Positions 20,099 to 30,815 of a DNA stretch of 42,230 nt are shown piece after piece; position 1 is the first letter of the stretch; the number at the start of each line of letters is the position of its first letter. Source of the DNA: Alphaproteobacteria bacterium (GTDB taxonomy: Bacteria; Pseudomonadota; Alphaproteobacteria; SHVP01); the NCBI GenBank assembly GCA_029936875.1, contig JAPYRS010000006.1:1-42230 (forward strand), given 5' to 3'. The position numbers and the translations under genes are program-made. The notes below the pieces were generated by a model. It had not been told where the DNA came from, made no database searches, and worked only from the letters and a program-made list of their open reading frames with translations.

Positions 20099-22050
20099 TT
20101 AGACAACAAAACCGTGATCTAAGGCGAAGTCTTTTAACTTTTCACGGACGGAATGATCTGCCGAATCGTAGAGATTTTCCATGTAAGCACTGAGTTCCCC
20201 GACATCGAGCCGCCGAATCATCAGTTTTATTGGCCCGACCGCGCTCGGTGCGACCGACAGCGACCGAAAGCCAATTCCGATCAAGGCCATGGCGTCGAGC
20301 GGCTTTCCCGCCATTTCGCCGCACAGCGAAACCCGCACACCGGCTTCGTTAAAGCGTTCAACCAACGAATGGAGCAGGCGAAGAAAGCCAGGCGCCAGCA
20401 CATCGTAGCGTTCCGACAGCCGCGGACTAGCCCGGTCGGCGGCAAACAGAAACTGCGCGAGATCGTTAGAGCCAATTGCGACGAAATCGATCAACGGCAT
20501 CAGTTGCTCGAGCTGCCATATGAGCGCCGGCACCTCGAACATGACGCCGACCTCGAGTTTTGATGGCGCCGGCACGTTTCGCCGCGCGAGCCGTGTGAGC
20601 TCGAGATCCAGAATTCTGCGGGCGACGATAAATTCAGACACTTCCGCGACCATCGGAAACATCACCGCAAGGTGACGCCCAGCAGCGGCATGAAGGAGTG
20701 CCCGAAGTTGCGTTCGCAGCAGCGCCGGGCGATCGAGTCCGACGCGAATTGCGCGCCACCCCATCGCCGGGTTTTCGTCCGGCGTCCGGCTGCCATCCTG
20801 ATAGGGAAGGATTTTGTCACCGCCGATATAGAGGGTCCGGAACATGACCGGCTTGTCGGCCGCCTCGTCAAGAATGCGGGTATAGATTTCGGTCTGTTCC
20901 TTCACGCCGGGAAGGCCGGGCTGGACTATGAACTGAAGTTCGGTGCGAAAGAGACCGATGCCCTCTGCACCGGAATCTTCAAGGTGCGGCAAATCCAACA
21001 AGAGCCCCGCATTCATGTCGAGCCGATGGTACGGGCAACAAGGACGGCATTGTCCGGCAACGCCATTGCGCTCGCCGCCGTCGCGCCGGTCAAATGGCGA
21101 AGCAAACGGTTGGAAAGATCGTCGAGATCTTGCAGGCGTTCGCGAAAAAATGGATCGGTCTTGCCGGACATGCGCTCGCGCGTATTAACCTGCACCCGTT
21201 GCACGGCAGCCTCTGCCGTCAGGCCCCCTCGGATCGCTTCGTCGATGCGGTCCCGCCAGCCGCGATCGCGCGAAAACATCCAGTATGTTTCTAGGATCAC
21301 GCTGTCTTCGCCGCCGCCGCGCGCCATCGCCCCTTCAACCAGATCATCAATTGCATCGGCGAGGCCGGACAGTGCCTGATCGAGGCGGATTTTTTCGTTG
21401 TCCGGATCGTCGGCGACCAGTTGGCTCACTTCAATTGGCGGGTCGTGAAACACCACCTGCCCATCTGCAAGACCAACGGCCAAGGGAACCCCTTCAAGCC
21501 GTTGCGGCAGTGTCACGTTTCCGGATGTTTCGAGAAGTTCGTCGGGCGAAACAAGTTGACCGCCGCCAACAATTTCGGCCAGCACTATCGCAATAATTTG
21601 CAACGCCTCGACTTCGTCTTCGCCGTAACCGCGTGCCGTTCGGTTTTGCACGGCAAGAACCCCGACGACTTGCCCCGCGTGCAAAATCGGTACGCCGAGA
21701 AATGAACGAAACGATTACTCGCCGGTTTCTGGGCGATAGGCGAACAGGGAATGGGACCGGGCGTCCGAAAGATTGAGCGGTCGCGCGTGCGCGGCGATGT
21801 CGCCAACCAGCCCCTCGCCGATCCGAAGGCGGGTCGAATGGACAGCCTCCGGATTGAGGCCAAATGTCGCGAAGAGCTCGAGGATTTCACCGGCGCGGCG
21901 AAGATAGATCGAGCAAACCTCGGCAACCAGATTGTCTGCGATTGCCGCGGTCAGGTTATCGAGGCGGGATTGCGCCGCCCCTTCGGCTGCCATGATCGCC
22001 CGCAACTGGCGCAGCAGCGTCCGGGGGCCTATCGATTCGATCACCGTCAT
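20099..22050 (-). pseudogene. ptsP: Phosphoenolpyruvate-protein phosphotransferase PtsP (EI-Ntr), disrupted
   Basis: Three consecutive ORFs (21715-22068 GAF domain; 21013-21684 GAF end plus EI N-terminal; 20099-21016 PEP-binding barrel with SLCGEMAGKP) in ptsP order; in-frame TAA between the first two, deletion and frameshift between the last two. Confidence 0.85.
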
Positions 22051-22157
22051 CGGCCAATTATAGCGCAATCATTGAGGCCACATGACGCGCGGCAAATGCG
22101 CGCAGACTTGCGGATTAGTCTTTTTGAAGACTCAGGTGAGCTGCGTCAAAACGCTTA

Positions 22158-23252
22158 TTAGACGGCGGCTTTTTCCTGATTGGCAGCGTCCAAACCCAGT
22201 TCAGCGCCCAAAAACTGTCCCGCCAGCGATTCGACCGCCTGGTCGATAAGTTCGCTGAGGATCTCGGCGACCGGCTGTTCAGTTTTGACAAGTCCGATGC
22301 TTTGCCCGGCCATCACCGACCCGCCCTTCACGTCACCATCAATGGCGGCGCGGCGGAGTGCGCCGGCCCAGAATCGTTCGATTTCGAGCTGCGCCTCAAT
22401 GAGCGTCAGTTCGCCGGAATTGTGACGGGCGATAACCGTCCGCTGCGTTTCCATGAACGTCACCGTCGCCTCATTGGCGAGCGCGCGGACCGGGATCACC
22501 GGAAAACGCGGATCGAGCTGGACCGACAAAACAGCGTCGCGCGCATTGGCACGATAAAATGCCTTCTTGAAATTGGGGTGGGCGATTGATTCAGTGGCGC
22601 AGACAAACCGCGTTCCCATCTGCACGCCACTGCCACCGCTTTCGAGATACATGGCAATGGCTTCGCCACGGCCGATGCCGCCAGCCACAAATATCGGCAC
22701 GTCATCGACGCTGGGCAGAATCTCCTGGGCGAGCACGCCAGTCGCGACCGGGCCGATATGACCGCCGGCCTCCATCCCTTCGATGACAATTGCGTCCGCA
22801 CCGTTCCGGACAAGACGTTTTGCAATCGCCAAGGCCGGCGCAAAGGCAATGACCTTCGCACCGCCTTGTTTGATGTGTTTGATGGATGCGGCTGAGGCGA
22901 GGCCACCGGCCAAAGCAATGTGCGTCGCGTTCGCCTTATGGCAGACATCAATCAAGGCTTCGAGATCGGGATGCATGGTGATCAGGTTGACGCCGAACGG
23001 ACGGTCGGTAAGCGCCGCGGTCGCCGCAATTTCCTCGGCCAACTGTTCGGGGTTCATCGAGCCACAGGCGATGACGCCAAATCCACCGGCGTTGGAAATC
23101 GCCGATACCAAATTCCGTTCCGACAACCACGACATCGCGCCGCCGAGTATTGCGTATTCGGAGCCAAGAAATTCAGTGCCGCGACGCCACAAGGAATCGA
23201 GGCGGGCGCGGGCGGAAGCGTAAACAGCAGAATCAGTTTGCATCGAGACCAT
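22158..23252 (-). CDS. Nitronate monooxygenase / 2-nitropropane dioxygenase family
   Basis: ILGGAMSWLSERNLVSAISNAGGFGVIACG, EGMEAGGHIG, VPIFVAGGIGRGEAIAMYLESGGSGVQMGTRFV. Confidence 0.9.
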   Translation of the reverse strand: MVSMQTDSAVYASARARLDSLWRRGTEFLGSEYAILGGAMSWLSERNLVSAISNAGGFGVIACGSMNPEQLAEEIAATAALTDRPFGVNLITMHPDLEALIDVCHKANATHIALAGGLASAASIKHIKQGGAKVIAFAPALAIAKRLVRNGADAIVIEGMEAGGHIGPVATGVLAQEILPSVDDVPIFVAGGIGRGEAIAMYLESGGSGVQMGTRFVCATESIAHPNFKKAFYRANARDAVLSVQLDPRFPVIPVRALANEATVTFMETQRTVIARHNSGELTLIEAQLEIERFWAGALRRAAIDGDVKGGSVMAGQSIGLVKTEQPVAEILSELIDQAVESLAGQFLGAELGLDAANQEKAAV

Positions 23253-24477
23253 AGGCGGTATGAAGGGATGTGAGTGCGCGTTCAACAAATTCCTCGGCGA
23301 CCAAAACGCTCACTTTGATTTCGGAGGTTGAGATCACCTGGATGTTGATGCCCTGTTCGGCGAGAACGGAAAACATTGTTTTGGCGACACCGGCATGGCT
23401 GCGCATGCCAACACCGATAACGGAAATCTTTGCGACCTCAGCGTCGGTGTAGACGTTTTCAATATCGAGCGAGGCGCGAATTTTTTCGATGACCGCCGTT
23501 GCTTTATTCAGATCAGCGCGGCTCACCGTGAACGTGATGTCGGCTCTCTCGCCATTCGGTGACGCACTTTGAACGATCATGTCGACGTTGATGTCTGCGT
23601 CGGCGAGCGGGCCAAACACGGCTGCCGCAACGCCCGGCTGATCGGAGACGCCTTGCAGCGCGATTTTTGCTTCGTCGCGGGTATGCGCGAGGCCGCTGAC
23701 GACGCCCTGTTCTGCGATCTGATCTTCTGCCACGACCATCGTTCCTGCTGTTCTGTTGAAGCTGGACAAAACCTGCAGCGTGACGCCGCCGTTCATCGCC
23801 GCCTCGACCGAACGTGTCTGCAAAACACGCGCGCCGACGGAGGCCATCTCCAGCATTTCTTCGTAGGTAATCTTATCAAGTTTGTGGGCCTTGGGGACGA
23901 TCCGCGGATCGGCCGTGTAGACGCCGTCGACATCGGTGAAGATATCGCAGCGATCCGCCTTGATAGCCGCCGCCAGCGCAACTGCACTGGTATCGGTTCC
24001 GCCCCGGCCGAGTGTGGTTATGCGGCCGTCGGGGCCGACACCCTGAAAACCGGCAAGCACCGGAATGACGCCGTTCTGAAGTTCTTTCTCGAGCGCCGCT
24101 GCATCGATCGCCTTGATCCGGGCGCGGCCATGCACGCCGTCGGTCATCACGCCCGCCTGCCAACCGGTGAACGACCGCGCTTTCAGGCCGAGATCCTGTA
24201 ATGCGAGCGCGGTCAAACCGGCCGAGACTTGCTCTCCGGCAGAAACCACGGTGTCATATTCATGCGGGTCGGCGCTCACGCCGATGTCGCGGTCGGTCTT
24301 GATAGTGATGCCTTCGACATAGCCGACCAGACGATCAGTGGTGCCGGCCATCGCCGAGACCACGACCGCGAGTTGGTGGCCTTCCGCTGCCATTTCGGCG
24401 ACTCGCGCAGCAACGGCACGAATCCGGTCGAGATCACCAACCGAGGTGCCGCCGAATTTTGCTACGATTCTCGCCAT
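23233..24477 (-). CDS. lysC: Aspartate kinase
   Basis: [37 protein letters not shown], two ACT domains; start trimmed to [10 protein letters not shown]. Confidence 0.96.
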   Translation of the reverse strand: MARIVAKFGGTSVGDLDRIRAVAARVAEMAAEGHQLAVVVSAMAGTTDRLVGYVEGITIKTDRDIGVSADPHEYDTVVSAGEQVSAGLTALALQDLGLKARSFTGWQAGVMTDGVHGRARIKAIDAAALEKELQNGVIPVLAGFQGVGPDGRITTLGRGGTDTSAVALAAAIKADRCDIFTDVDGVYTADPRIVPKAHKLDKITYEEMLEMASVGARVLQTRSVEAAMNGGVTLQVLSSFNRTAGTMVVAEDQIAEQGVVSGLAHTRDEAKIALQGVSDQPGVAAAVFGPLADADINVDMIVQSASPNGERADITFTVSRADLNKATAVIEKIRASLDIENVYTDAEVAKISVIGVGMRSHAGVAKTMFSVLAEQGINIQVISTSEIKVSVLVAEEFVERALTSLHTAYGLDAN

Positions 24478-24635
24478 TGTCCCGTCCGTGTTCGGTGCGG
24501 AAGGCCAATATTTGGCGACCGCGCGTGCACAAATTCCAACTCTGCCCCGGAAAAGGCGCTTATATACGTGTTCGGACGGTGCCGCGCAACAAATCGGCGC
24601 TGCCCGGACATTGAGTGCGCGCAACAGGAGAACCA

Positions 24636-25397
24636 GTGATCGAGACGACCAATAATAGCCTCGATGCCAGCGTCGATTCGGTAGAAGTCGCGCGCTTTGC
24701 CGAGGCCGCCGACGACTGGTGGGATGAGGATGGCCCGTTTCGGCCGTTGCATCAGCTGAATCCGGTGCGGCTCGATTACATCTGTGAGCGCCTTTGTGCC
24801 CATTTTGGCCGCAACCCGCGCCACCTAGATTCCCTGAAAGGCCTGCGCATTCTCGATATTGGCTGCGGCGGCGGACTGCTGACTGAACCGATGACCCGGC
24901 TTGGCGCCGAAACAGTTGGCGCGGACGCAGGCGAAGAAAATATCGAAGCGGCCAAAAGGCACGCCGAATTGGTTGGGCTCGACATCGACTACGTTGCCGC
25001 CACCGCTGAAGACCTCGCCGAATGGGGCGAAACGTTCGACGCGGTTCTCAACATGGAAGTGATCGAACATGTCGCCGACGTAAACGCCTATATGACCGCC
25101 TGCGGCAGCCTGATCCGCCCCGGCGGCGGCATGGTGTTTGCGACCCTAAACCGGACGCTGAAAGCCTATGCACTTGCGGTGTTGGGCGCGGAATATGTGC
25201 TGCGCTGGATGCCCAGAGGCACCCACGACTGGAACCGGTTCTTGAAACCGTCCGAGTTCGCCGCGCATTTGCGCGCCGCCGGTCTAAACGTTGACGATCT
25301 GGAAGGCGTCAAATTCGATGTGGTTGAGCACAACTGGGCCCGCACCAAATCTCTCGATGTGAACTATATGGGCTTTGCAACAAAAGGCGCCGAGTAG
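24636..25397 (+). CDS. ubiG: Ubiquinone biosynthesis O-methyltransferase
   Basis: GTG start with CAGGAG upstream; [53 protein letters not shown]. Confidence 0.95.
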   Translation: MIETTNNSLDASVDSVEVARFAEAADDWWDEDGPFRPLHQLNPVRLDYICERLCAHFGRNPRHLDSLKGLRILDIGCGGGLLTEPMTRLGAETVGADAGEENIEAAKRHAELVGLDIDYVAATAEDLAEWGETFDAVLNMEVIEHVADVNAYMTACGSLIRPGGGMVFATLNRTLKAYALAVLGAEYVLRWMPRGTHDWNRFLKPSEFAAHLRAAGLNVDDLEGVKFDVVEHNWARTKSLDVNYMGFATKGAE

Positions 25398-25417
25398 GGG
25401 CTGCGAACTGACGACGG

Positions 25418-26113
25418 TTATTCGCCGCCGCGTTCGATCAAATCGAACAGTCTTTCATTCTCCGTTGCCGCAAGTTCGCGGATGAAATTAATCGCGCCCG
25501 CCACAATTTCAAAATGGACATCGCCGCCAAAGCTCTTGAGTTCGTTCGCCGCCTTCTCCATCGGCGGAATCCAGCGCGTATCCAATTCCCCAACAAACAT
25601 TGTCACCTTCAAACCAACCAGTTTCTCAAGCCCCGCCTGATGCGGAAAGCCCGGAATTGCTGTCAGACTTTGAAAGCGGTCGGGAAAGTCGAGCGCGACC
25701 CGGAAGGCGCTGATGCCGCCGTTCGAAATGCCGGCAACATGATGTTTCGGGCCAACGTTAAATTCGTTTTCGATCGCATCCAGGAACAGGGGAATTAAGA
25801 TCGCCCCGCCGCGAAAATACAATTCGCCTTCGGGCGCGACCGGACTGACGACGATCATGCCCCGCTTTTTTGCCTGCGCCTCAAAAAAAGAAATACCGGC
25901 ATTGACCATGTCCCGCGTCTGCGGATCAGGCGGCAGAGCGAGCAACAGCGGGTAGGATTTATCGGCTTGATATCCATCCGGCAGGACAAGGGCGTATTCG
26001 ATGACCACGCCGCTCGGAAGCGTAATATTTCTGTATTCCGCAGCCTGCGCAGGAACCGATCCAAGGGCGACCATGCCGAGCAGAATAGCAAATAACCTGA
26101 AGAACTTGTTCAT
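25418..26113 (-). CDS. Alpha/beta hydrolase, secreted esterase-like
   Basis: Signal peptide, GISNGGISAFRVALDFPDRFQS nucleophile elbow. Confidence 0.75.
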   Translation of the reverse strand: MNKFFRLFAILLGMVALGSVPAQAAEYRNITLPSGVVIEYALVLPDGYQADKSYPLLLALPPDPQTRDMVNAGISFFEAQAKKRGMIVVSPVAPEGELYFRGGAILIPLFLDAIENEFNVGPKHHVAGISNGGISAFRVALDFPDRFQSLTAIPGFPHQAGLEKLVGLKVTMFVGELDTRWIPPMEKAANELKSFGGDVHFEIVAGAINFIRELAATENERLFDLIERGGE

Positions 26114-26208
26114 TTCAGTGCGCCTCGCATTAAACCAATTCAGACATTGGTGCCGCGAAGATCAGCTTGGCCGTGACATACCTGTACCGGCCCGAAAAAA
26201 GAAATGAT

Positions 26209-26739
26209 TTAGGCGTCTTTGGCCTTCGGCCACGGCAGCACGCCAAAATCGACACCCTCTTCGTGCAAGCTTGCCGCTTCATCAGGCGTGGTTTCACCGT
26301 AAATATTGTGATGTTCCACTTCGCCGTAATGAATTTTGCGCGCTTCCTCGGCAAAACTGGGGCCGACGTAATCGCAATTGTCCTCGACCTGCGTCCGCAT
26401 GGTTTGCAGCATCTGAACCATTTTTGCGGCGCGTTCAAAATCGCCTTTGGTGGCCAGCGCAGGCGGGCCGTCACCAGAATCCGCAACGGCGGGCGTGTTG
26501 GCGGTCATGTCGGGCGATGCGAAATCAGCATTTGACTCGGAGGCGTCGGGCAAGTGGCGTGGCGCTGGCGATTTCCGGGTGGCGACGCTCGGCGCCATTA
26601 ACGCCTTATGGACATCGTCGCTGCCGCATACCGGGCATGAAATTTTAGCTGCCTTCACCTGTTGGTCGAAGGCGGCGGAGCCCGGAAACCACGCTTCAAA
26701 AGCATGGCTGTTTCCGCATTTCAAATCAAAGACGATCAT
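26209..26739 (-). CDS. DUF1178 family protein
   Basis: MIVFDLKCGNSHAFEAWFPGSAAFDQQ...CPVCGS...; C-terminal IHYGEVEHHNIYGETTPDEAASLHEEGV. Confidence 0.92.
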   Translation of the reverse strand: MIVFDLKCGNSHAFEAWFPGSAAFDQQVKAAKISCPVCGSDDVHKALMAPSVATRKSPAPRHLPDASESNADFASPDMTANTPAVADSGDGPPALATKGDFERAAKMVQMLQTMRTQVEDNCDYVGPSFAEEARKIHYGEVEHHNIYGETTPDEAASLHEEGVDFGVLPWPKAKDA

Positions 26740-26872
26740 TCAATAAAGCCAGCGTGACAATTAAGAGAGCTTCGCTTCTTTTTGCGCGTCCGGATCGCGG
26801 GCCGGGCCGAACGCTAATACTGTAACATGAGAGGGGACGCAACCGTGCCAAGGGCGGCGCTTCGCCAAAGCC

Positions 26873-27439
26873 ATGAACCAATCAAAAAGTCCCAATGAAT
26901 CAAGCCTTTCCGCGCCATCGGAGTGGGTAACGAATTTCGCTCCCCGGATCGAGGCAGGTGCACTCGTGCTCGATCTCGCCTGTGGGAGCGGCCGCCACAC
27001 CGCCTATTTCCGGTCACGCGGCCACCCGGTGACGGCAATCGACCGCGATATTTCGCGATTGGACGCGTTCAAAAATGAGTCCCGCTCAAATGACCCAGAG
27101 GTCAAAGCGATTGAAGCTGACCTCGAGACCGATGCCGGCCTGCCAAAGTTCCCGGATAAGTTTGGCGGCATCATTGTCACCAATTATCTGCATCGGCCTT
27201 TGTTCCCGGCAATCATTGAAGCGCTGGCACCAAACGGGGTGCTGATTTACGAGACGTTTGCAGTTGGCAATGAGGCTTACGGCAAACCGCGCAACTCTGA
27301 TCATCTTTTGCAGCCAAATGAATTGCTGAATTTATGCAGCAAATGTTTGTCGGTCGTCGCTTATAAGCACGGGTTTGTTGATCGCCCGCGCGAATCTGTT
27401 CTGCAACGAATCTGCGCGATCAATATTTCGACGGATTAG
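26873..27439 (+). CDS. Class I SAM-dependent methyltransferase
   Basis: VLDLACGSGRHTAYFRSRGHPVTAIDRD. Confidence 0.85.
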   Translation: MNQSKSPNESSLSAPSEWVTNFAPRIEAGALVLDLACGSGRHTAYFRSRGHPVTAIDRDISRLDAFKNESRSNDPEVKAIEADLETDAGLPKFPDKFGGIIVTNYLHRPLFPAIIEALAPNGVLIYETFAVGNEAYGKPRNSDHLLQPNELLNLCSKCLSVVAYKHGFVDRPRESVLQRICAINISTD

Positions 27440-27482
27440 GCTGCGCCTTGTTGAGATTCGGGCGCAGGTTAGGCTGCGCCTT
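27436..27482. terminator. Convergent-gene terminator-like region with duplicated 14-bp motif
   Basis: TTAGGCTGCGCCTT at 27436-27449 and 27469-27482; GGCGCAG-GTTAGG-CTGCGCC hairpin at 27461-27480. Confidence 0.45.
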
Positions 27483-28326
27483 TAACATCGGTCACAAGCT
27501 TTGGCGGCACGGTAATTTCGCGGTCATGGTCGAGCGCGGGAATTTGGCTGCGCGCCTTACCAACTTCGGCTATATCGAGATCGGCGGTAATGATGCCGGG
27601 CGATTCGCCGCCGTCAGCAAGCACCTCACCCCACGGCGATACAACTAGAGAATGACCGTAGGTTTGCCGCTTGCCGGGATGGCTGCCGGTTTGTGCAGGC
27701 GCGATTACATAACATCCGGTCTCAATTGCTCGCGCGCGCAGCAGCACATGCCAGTGCGCCTCGCCGGTGACTTTGGTAAACGCCGACGGCACCGTCAGGA
27801 TGCGGGCGCCGCCGTGGGCAAGGGCGCGGTAGAGATGAGGAAAGCGGAGATCGTAACAAACCGTGACGCCGATCTGCCCGAATGGGGACTCGGCTAGCAC
27901 GGCCTCGCTGCCGGGCTCGAACCTTGCCGATTCGCGGTAGGTCTCGCCGTTTGGCAGCTCAACATCAAACATGTGAATTTTGTCGTAGCGGGCGACCACT
28001 TTTCCCGCCGCCGAAATCAAAAATGAACGGTTGGCGATCATGCCCGAATCAAGTGCGATGCCGAGCGAACCAACGAGAACCCACAAACCGCATTCACGGG
28101 CGACGTCGGAAAACGCCTTGAGCGCCGGATGATCATCTTCGGGCCGGGCCATCGCGAGGGTTTCCCGACCGCTCGCGCCCATCATCACAACATTTTCCGG
28201 AGTTGTGACAAATTCGGCGCCGGCCGCATGGGCCGCCCGAATACCAACCAGGGCCGCGTCAATGTTCGCCGCCATATCGTTTTGGGTGTTCGTCTGAATA
28301 CAGGCGACCCTAAAGGTCGAAGACAT
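27469..28326 (-). CDS. Carbon-nitrogen hydrolase (Nit family)
   Basis: TTPENVVMMG, YDKIHMFDVELP, GVTVCYDLRFPHLYRALA. Confidence 0.92.
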   Translation of the reverse strand: MSSTFRVACIQTNTQNDMAANIDAALVGIRAAHAAGAEFVTTPENVVMMGASGRETLAMARPEDDHPALKAFSDVARECGLWVLVGSLGIALDSGMIANRSFLISAAGKVVARYDKIHMFDVELPNGETYRESARFEPGSEAVLAESPFGQIGVTVCYDLRFPHLYRALAHGGARILTVPSAFTKVTGEAHWHVLLRARAIETGCYVIAPAQTGSHPGKRQTYGHSLVVSPWGEVLADGGESPGIITADLDIAEVGKARSQIPALDHDREITVPPKLVTDVKGAA

Positions 28327-28592
28327 CAGGCTCCTGCGAGTAGTGGGTCCAGTTCCCCATTACGTTCCAGCTCGATTAATTCGTCGCATCCCCCAATGCC
28401 GTTGCCGTCGATGAATATCTGCGGAACCGTGTAACGGCCATCGGCAAGGTCCGTCATCTGCTGCCTTTTCTTGTTGGAAAAGGTGACGTCGATTTCGTCG
28501 TAGGCCACGCCTTTTTTCTTCAGCAGGCTGATTGCCCGCGCGCAAAACGGGCACATCATCGTGGTGTAGATTTGGACTGGAGGCATGGCCAA
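28326..28592 (-). CDS. grxC: Glutaredoxin 3
   Basis: TTMMCPFCARAISLL, TVPQIFIDGNGIGGCDEL. Confidence 0.95.
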   Translation of the reverse strand: MAMPPVQIYTTMMCPFCARAISLLKKKGVAYDEIDVTFSNKKRQQMTDLADGRYTVPQIFIDGNGIGGCDELIELERNGELDPLLAGA

Positions 28593-28724
28593 AGTTTCTC
28601 AAATTTGAACGTCACCAAATAATATAGTGCGCGCTTTGAGGATTTCCAAAGGCAGGCCCCGATCGCCGTCGCAACATTCGACAAATTTTGGTGATTTTCG
28701 GTGGCCGCAGCGCCTCAACGCGGC

Positions 28725-29474
28725 TTAATCCGCGCCTTTCGGCGATAGCACATGGGCAAAGGTCAGCACGCCGACTTCCGCCGCCCCTGCGGCCAATAGG
28801 GCACTGGAACAGGCCTCTGCGGTCGCCCCCGAGGTGAGAACATCGTCGATCAGGACGATCCGCTGGTCCTGAAGGGCTGGTGACCGGGTGGCCCCCACGG
28901 AGAAGGCGCCGGCGACGTTTCTACGTCTTTCGACACGGCCAAGGCCGCCTTGCGGCGCTGTCCGGCGAACACGAACCAAGGCATCGGGTATCACCGGTAT
29001 ATCGGCAACTTTGGAAATCGCGAGCGCCAGCATCGCCGCCTGATTGTATTGCCGCGCCCAGAGACGACGCCGGTGCAGTGGCACCGGAACCAGGCAATCG
29101 GCGCCGTTGAGAACCTCAGCACCGGCGCGTGCCATCCATTCGGCCAAGGGGTTTGCGCGTTCAGTGCGGTCGCTGTGTTTGAAGCCGAGAATTATGTCTC
29201 GCGCCCGGTCGTTGTAGCGCACCACCGCGCGCGCACTTGAATAAAGCGGACGCCCGCAAGCGCCGCAGACCGGGTCGGTGATAAACTCGAGCTCCGACCA
29301 GCAATCTGAACAAAGATGGGCGTGACGATCAATTGCGGCGCGGCAGGAAAGACATTGCGGCGGTAAAATCGAATCGATGATCGCCTCGCTGGTCCGCGTG
29401 AAAAGTCTTTGTGTTATTCCCAATTCACTCATCGCGATTACGGCAAAACCCGTTCCATCCACAGCGTGTCCCAA
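28725..29474 (-). CDS. comF: ComF family protein, phosphoribosyltransferase
   Basis: Zinc-finger CLSCRAAID...CSDCW...CGACGRP and PRPP loop IVLIDDVLTSGATAEACSSAL. Confidence 0.92.
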   Translation of the reverse strand: MGHAVDGTGFAVIAMSELGITQRLFTRTSEAIIDSILPPQCLSCRAAIDRHAHLCSDCWSELEFITDPVCGACGRPLYSSARAVVRYNDRARDIILGFKHSDRTERANPLAEWMARAGAEVLNGADCLVPVPLHRRRLWARQYNQAAMLALAISKVADIPVIPDALVRVRRTAPQGGLGRVERRRNVAGAFSVGATRSPALQDQRIVLIDDVLTSGATAEACSSALLAAGAAEVGVLTFAHVLSPKGAD

Positions 29475-29977
29475 TAACGATCAAACTTCCGCCCGACTTC
29501 GGTCAGCGTGGCGAGATCGTGAAAGCGGAATTTCCGGTGAAGCGCAATCGAGGCATCATTCGGTAACGTGATGATGGCGTAGGCGCGGTGAAGGTCTTCA
29601 GTGGCGAGTGCCGCGAACAACGCCTCATAAAGATCGACGCCGAGGCCCCGGCCTTGAAATCCCGGGCGCAGATAGACCGTCGTTTCCACCGTGGTGTCAT
29701 AAGCCGGTTTCGGTCGAAACGGAGTTGAGCAGGCGTAACCAACGATTTCGGATTCACACGCCGCAACCAGCAGCCGGTGCCGGGCGCCATCTGAAAATCG
29801 CACAAACCAGGGCGCGCGAGCCTCGATCGTGAAAGGCGTGGTATCGAAGGTGCAGGGCGAGCTTTCAATAAAGTGGTTGTAAATATCGAGGACCGAAGCG
29901 TGATCGGCTGCGGTCGCCTCCCGAATAATGCAGTCGGCCGCGCCCGCCTGGGTGCCAGAATTCGGTTGCTCAGACAT
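29438..29977 (-). CDS. GNAT N-acetyltransferase (phosphinothricin acetyltransferase-like)
   Basis: IREATAADHASVLDIYNHFIESSPCTFDT, VYLRPGFQGRGLGVDLYEALF. Confidence 0.88.
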   Translation of the reverse strand: MSEQPNSGTQAGAADCIIREATAADHASVLDIYNHFIESSPCTFDTTPFTIEARAPWFVRFSDGARHRLLVAACESEIVGYACSTPFRPKPAYDTTVETTVYLRPGFQGRGLGVDLYEALFAALATEDLHRAYAIITLPNDASIALHRKFRFHDLATLTEVGRKFDRYWDTLWMERVLP

Positions 29978-30044
29978 CTGCGCACGATGCCTGAATGCAG
30001 CAGCGGAGGCGAGCCCGTTCGGCGTTGAACCCGTCGTGAGGCGT

Positions 30045-30791
30045 TTAGCCCGCCAATCTGAGTTCCTCGCCGGTTTCCAGCACCGTCTTTAACCCGCTCA
30101 ATATTATTGCCCAGCCGGAGCGAACGTGTTCGAAGGTGAGCGGTGCATTGGTGCATTCATGAATGACGGTCAGCTTGCAGATGTCGCCGTTCTCAACAAT
30201 TTCGAACGTGACACGGGTTGGGCCTTCCTTCAGCAGTTCTTCGTCGTATTCGACGTTCCAGTCGAGTACGAGTTTTTTGAATGGTACGGCCTCGACGACA
30301 ATTCCAGAGACGTTGAGTTTGCCGTCGGTCTCGAGATATTCAAATCGTGCGCCCTCGGAAAAAACTGAGTGGATCTCGGTGCCAAAAAAATAACGCCGTG
30401 TCATTTCCGGCGTGGTAATCCCCTGCCACAATTTTTCCGGCGTGGTCTGAATAAAGGTCTCGAATACATGTGTCGGTTTCGGCATTTGATTCTCCAGTTC
30501 ATTCTTCAGGTCGGCGAGCGGCGCGGCCCAGCGGGTCGCATATTTCGAAATCCAGCGATCGCGGATCGCAAGAATGGGAAACGGATTGAGGTAGTGGAGT
30601 TTTTCGCGGCCAACTTTACGGGCAACCACGAGGCTGGCGCGTTCCAGCACGCCGAGATGTTTCATGACGCCGAACCGCGTCATATCGAGGCGGACGGAAA
30701 GGGCGCTGAGGCTTTGCCCGTCCTGGTCAAACAGGCGGTCGAGCAGGACCCGCCGGGTGGGATCGCCGAGCGCTTTGAAGACAGATTCCAT
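30045..30791 (-). CDS. ArsR-type HTH fused to SRPBCC/AHSA1 domain
   Basis: MESVFKALGDPTRRVLLDRLF HTH followed by MPKPTHVFETFIQTTPEKLWQGITTPEMTRRYFFG SRPBCC domain. Confidence 0.9.
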   Translation of the reverse strand: MESVFKALGDPTRRVLLDRLFDQDGQSLSALSVRLDMTRFGVMKHLGVLERASLVVARKVGREKLHYLNPFPILAIRDRWISKYATRWAAPLADLKNELENQMPKPTHVFETFIQTTPEKLWQGITTPEMTRRYFFGTEIHSVFSEGARFEYLETDGKLNVSGIVVEAVPFKKLVLDWNVEYDEELLKEGPTRVTFEIVENGDICKLTVIHECTNAPLTFEHVRSGWAIILSGLKTVLETGEELRLAG

Positions 30792-30815
30792 ACCTGATGG
30801 TTCCATTCCTCATTT

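Noticed and set aside
21013-21717. Programmed recoding (stop readthrough and frameshift) as an explanation for split ptsP
   Set aside because: A TAA readthrough plus loss of ~100 conserved residues cannot be explained by recoding; gene decay is simpler.
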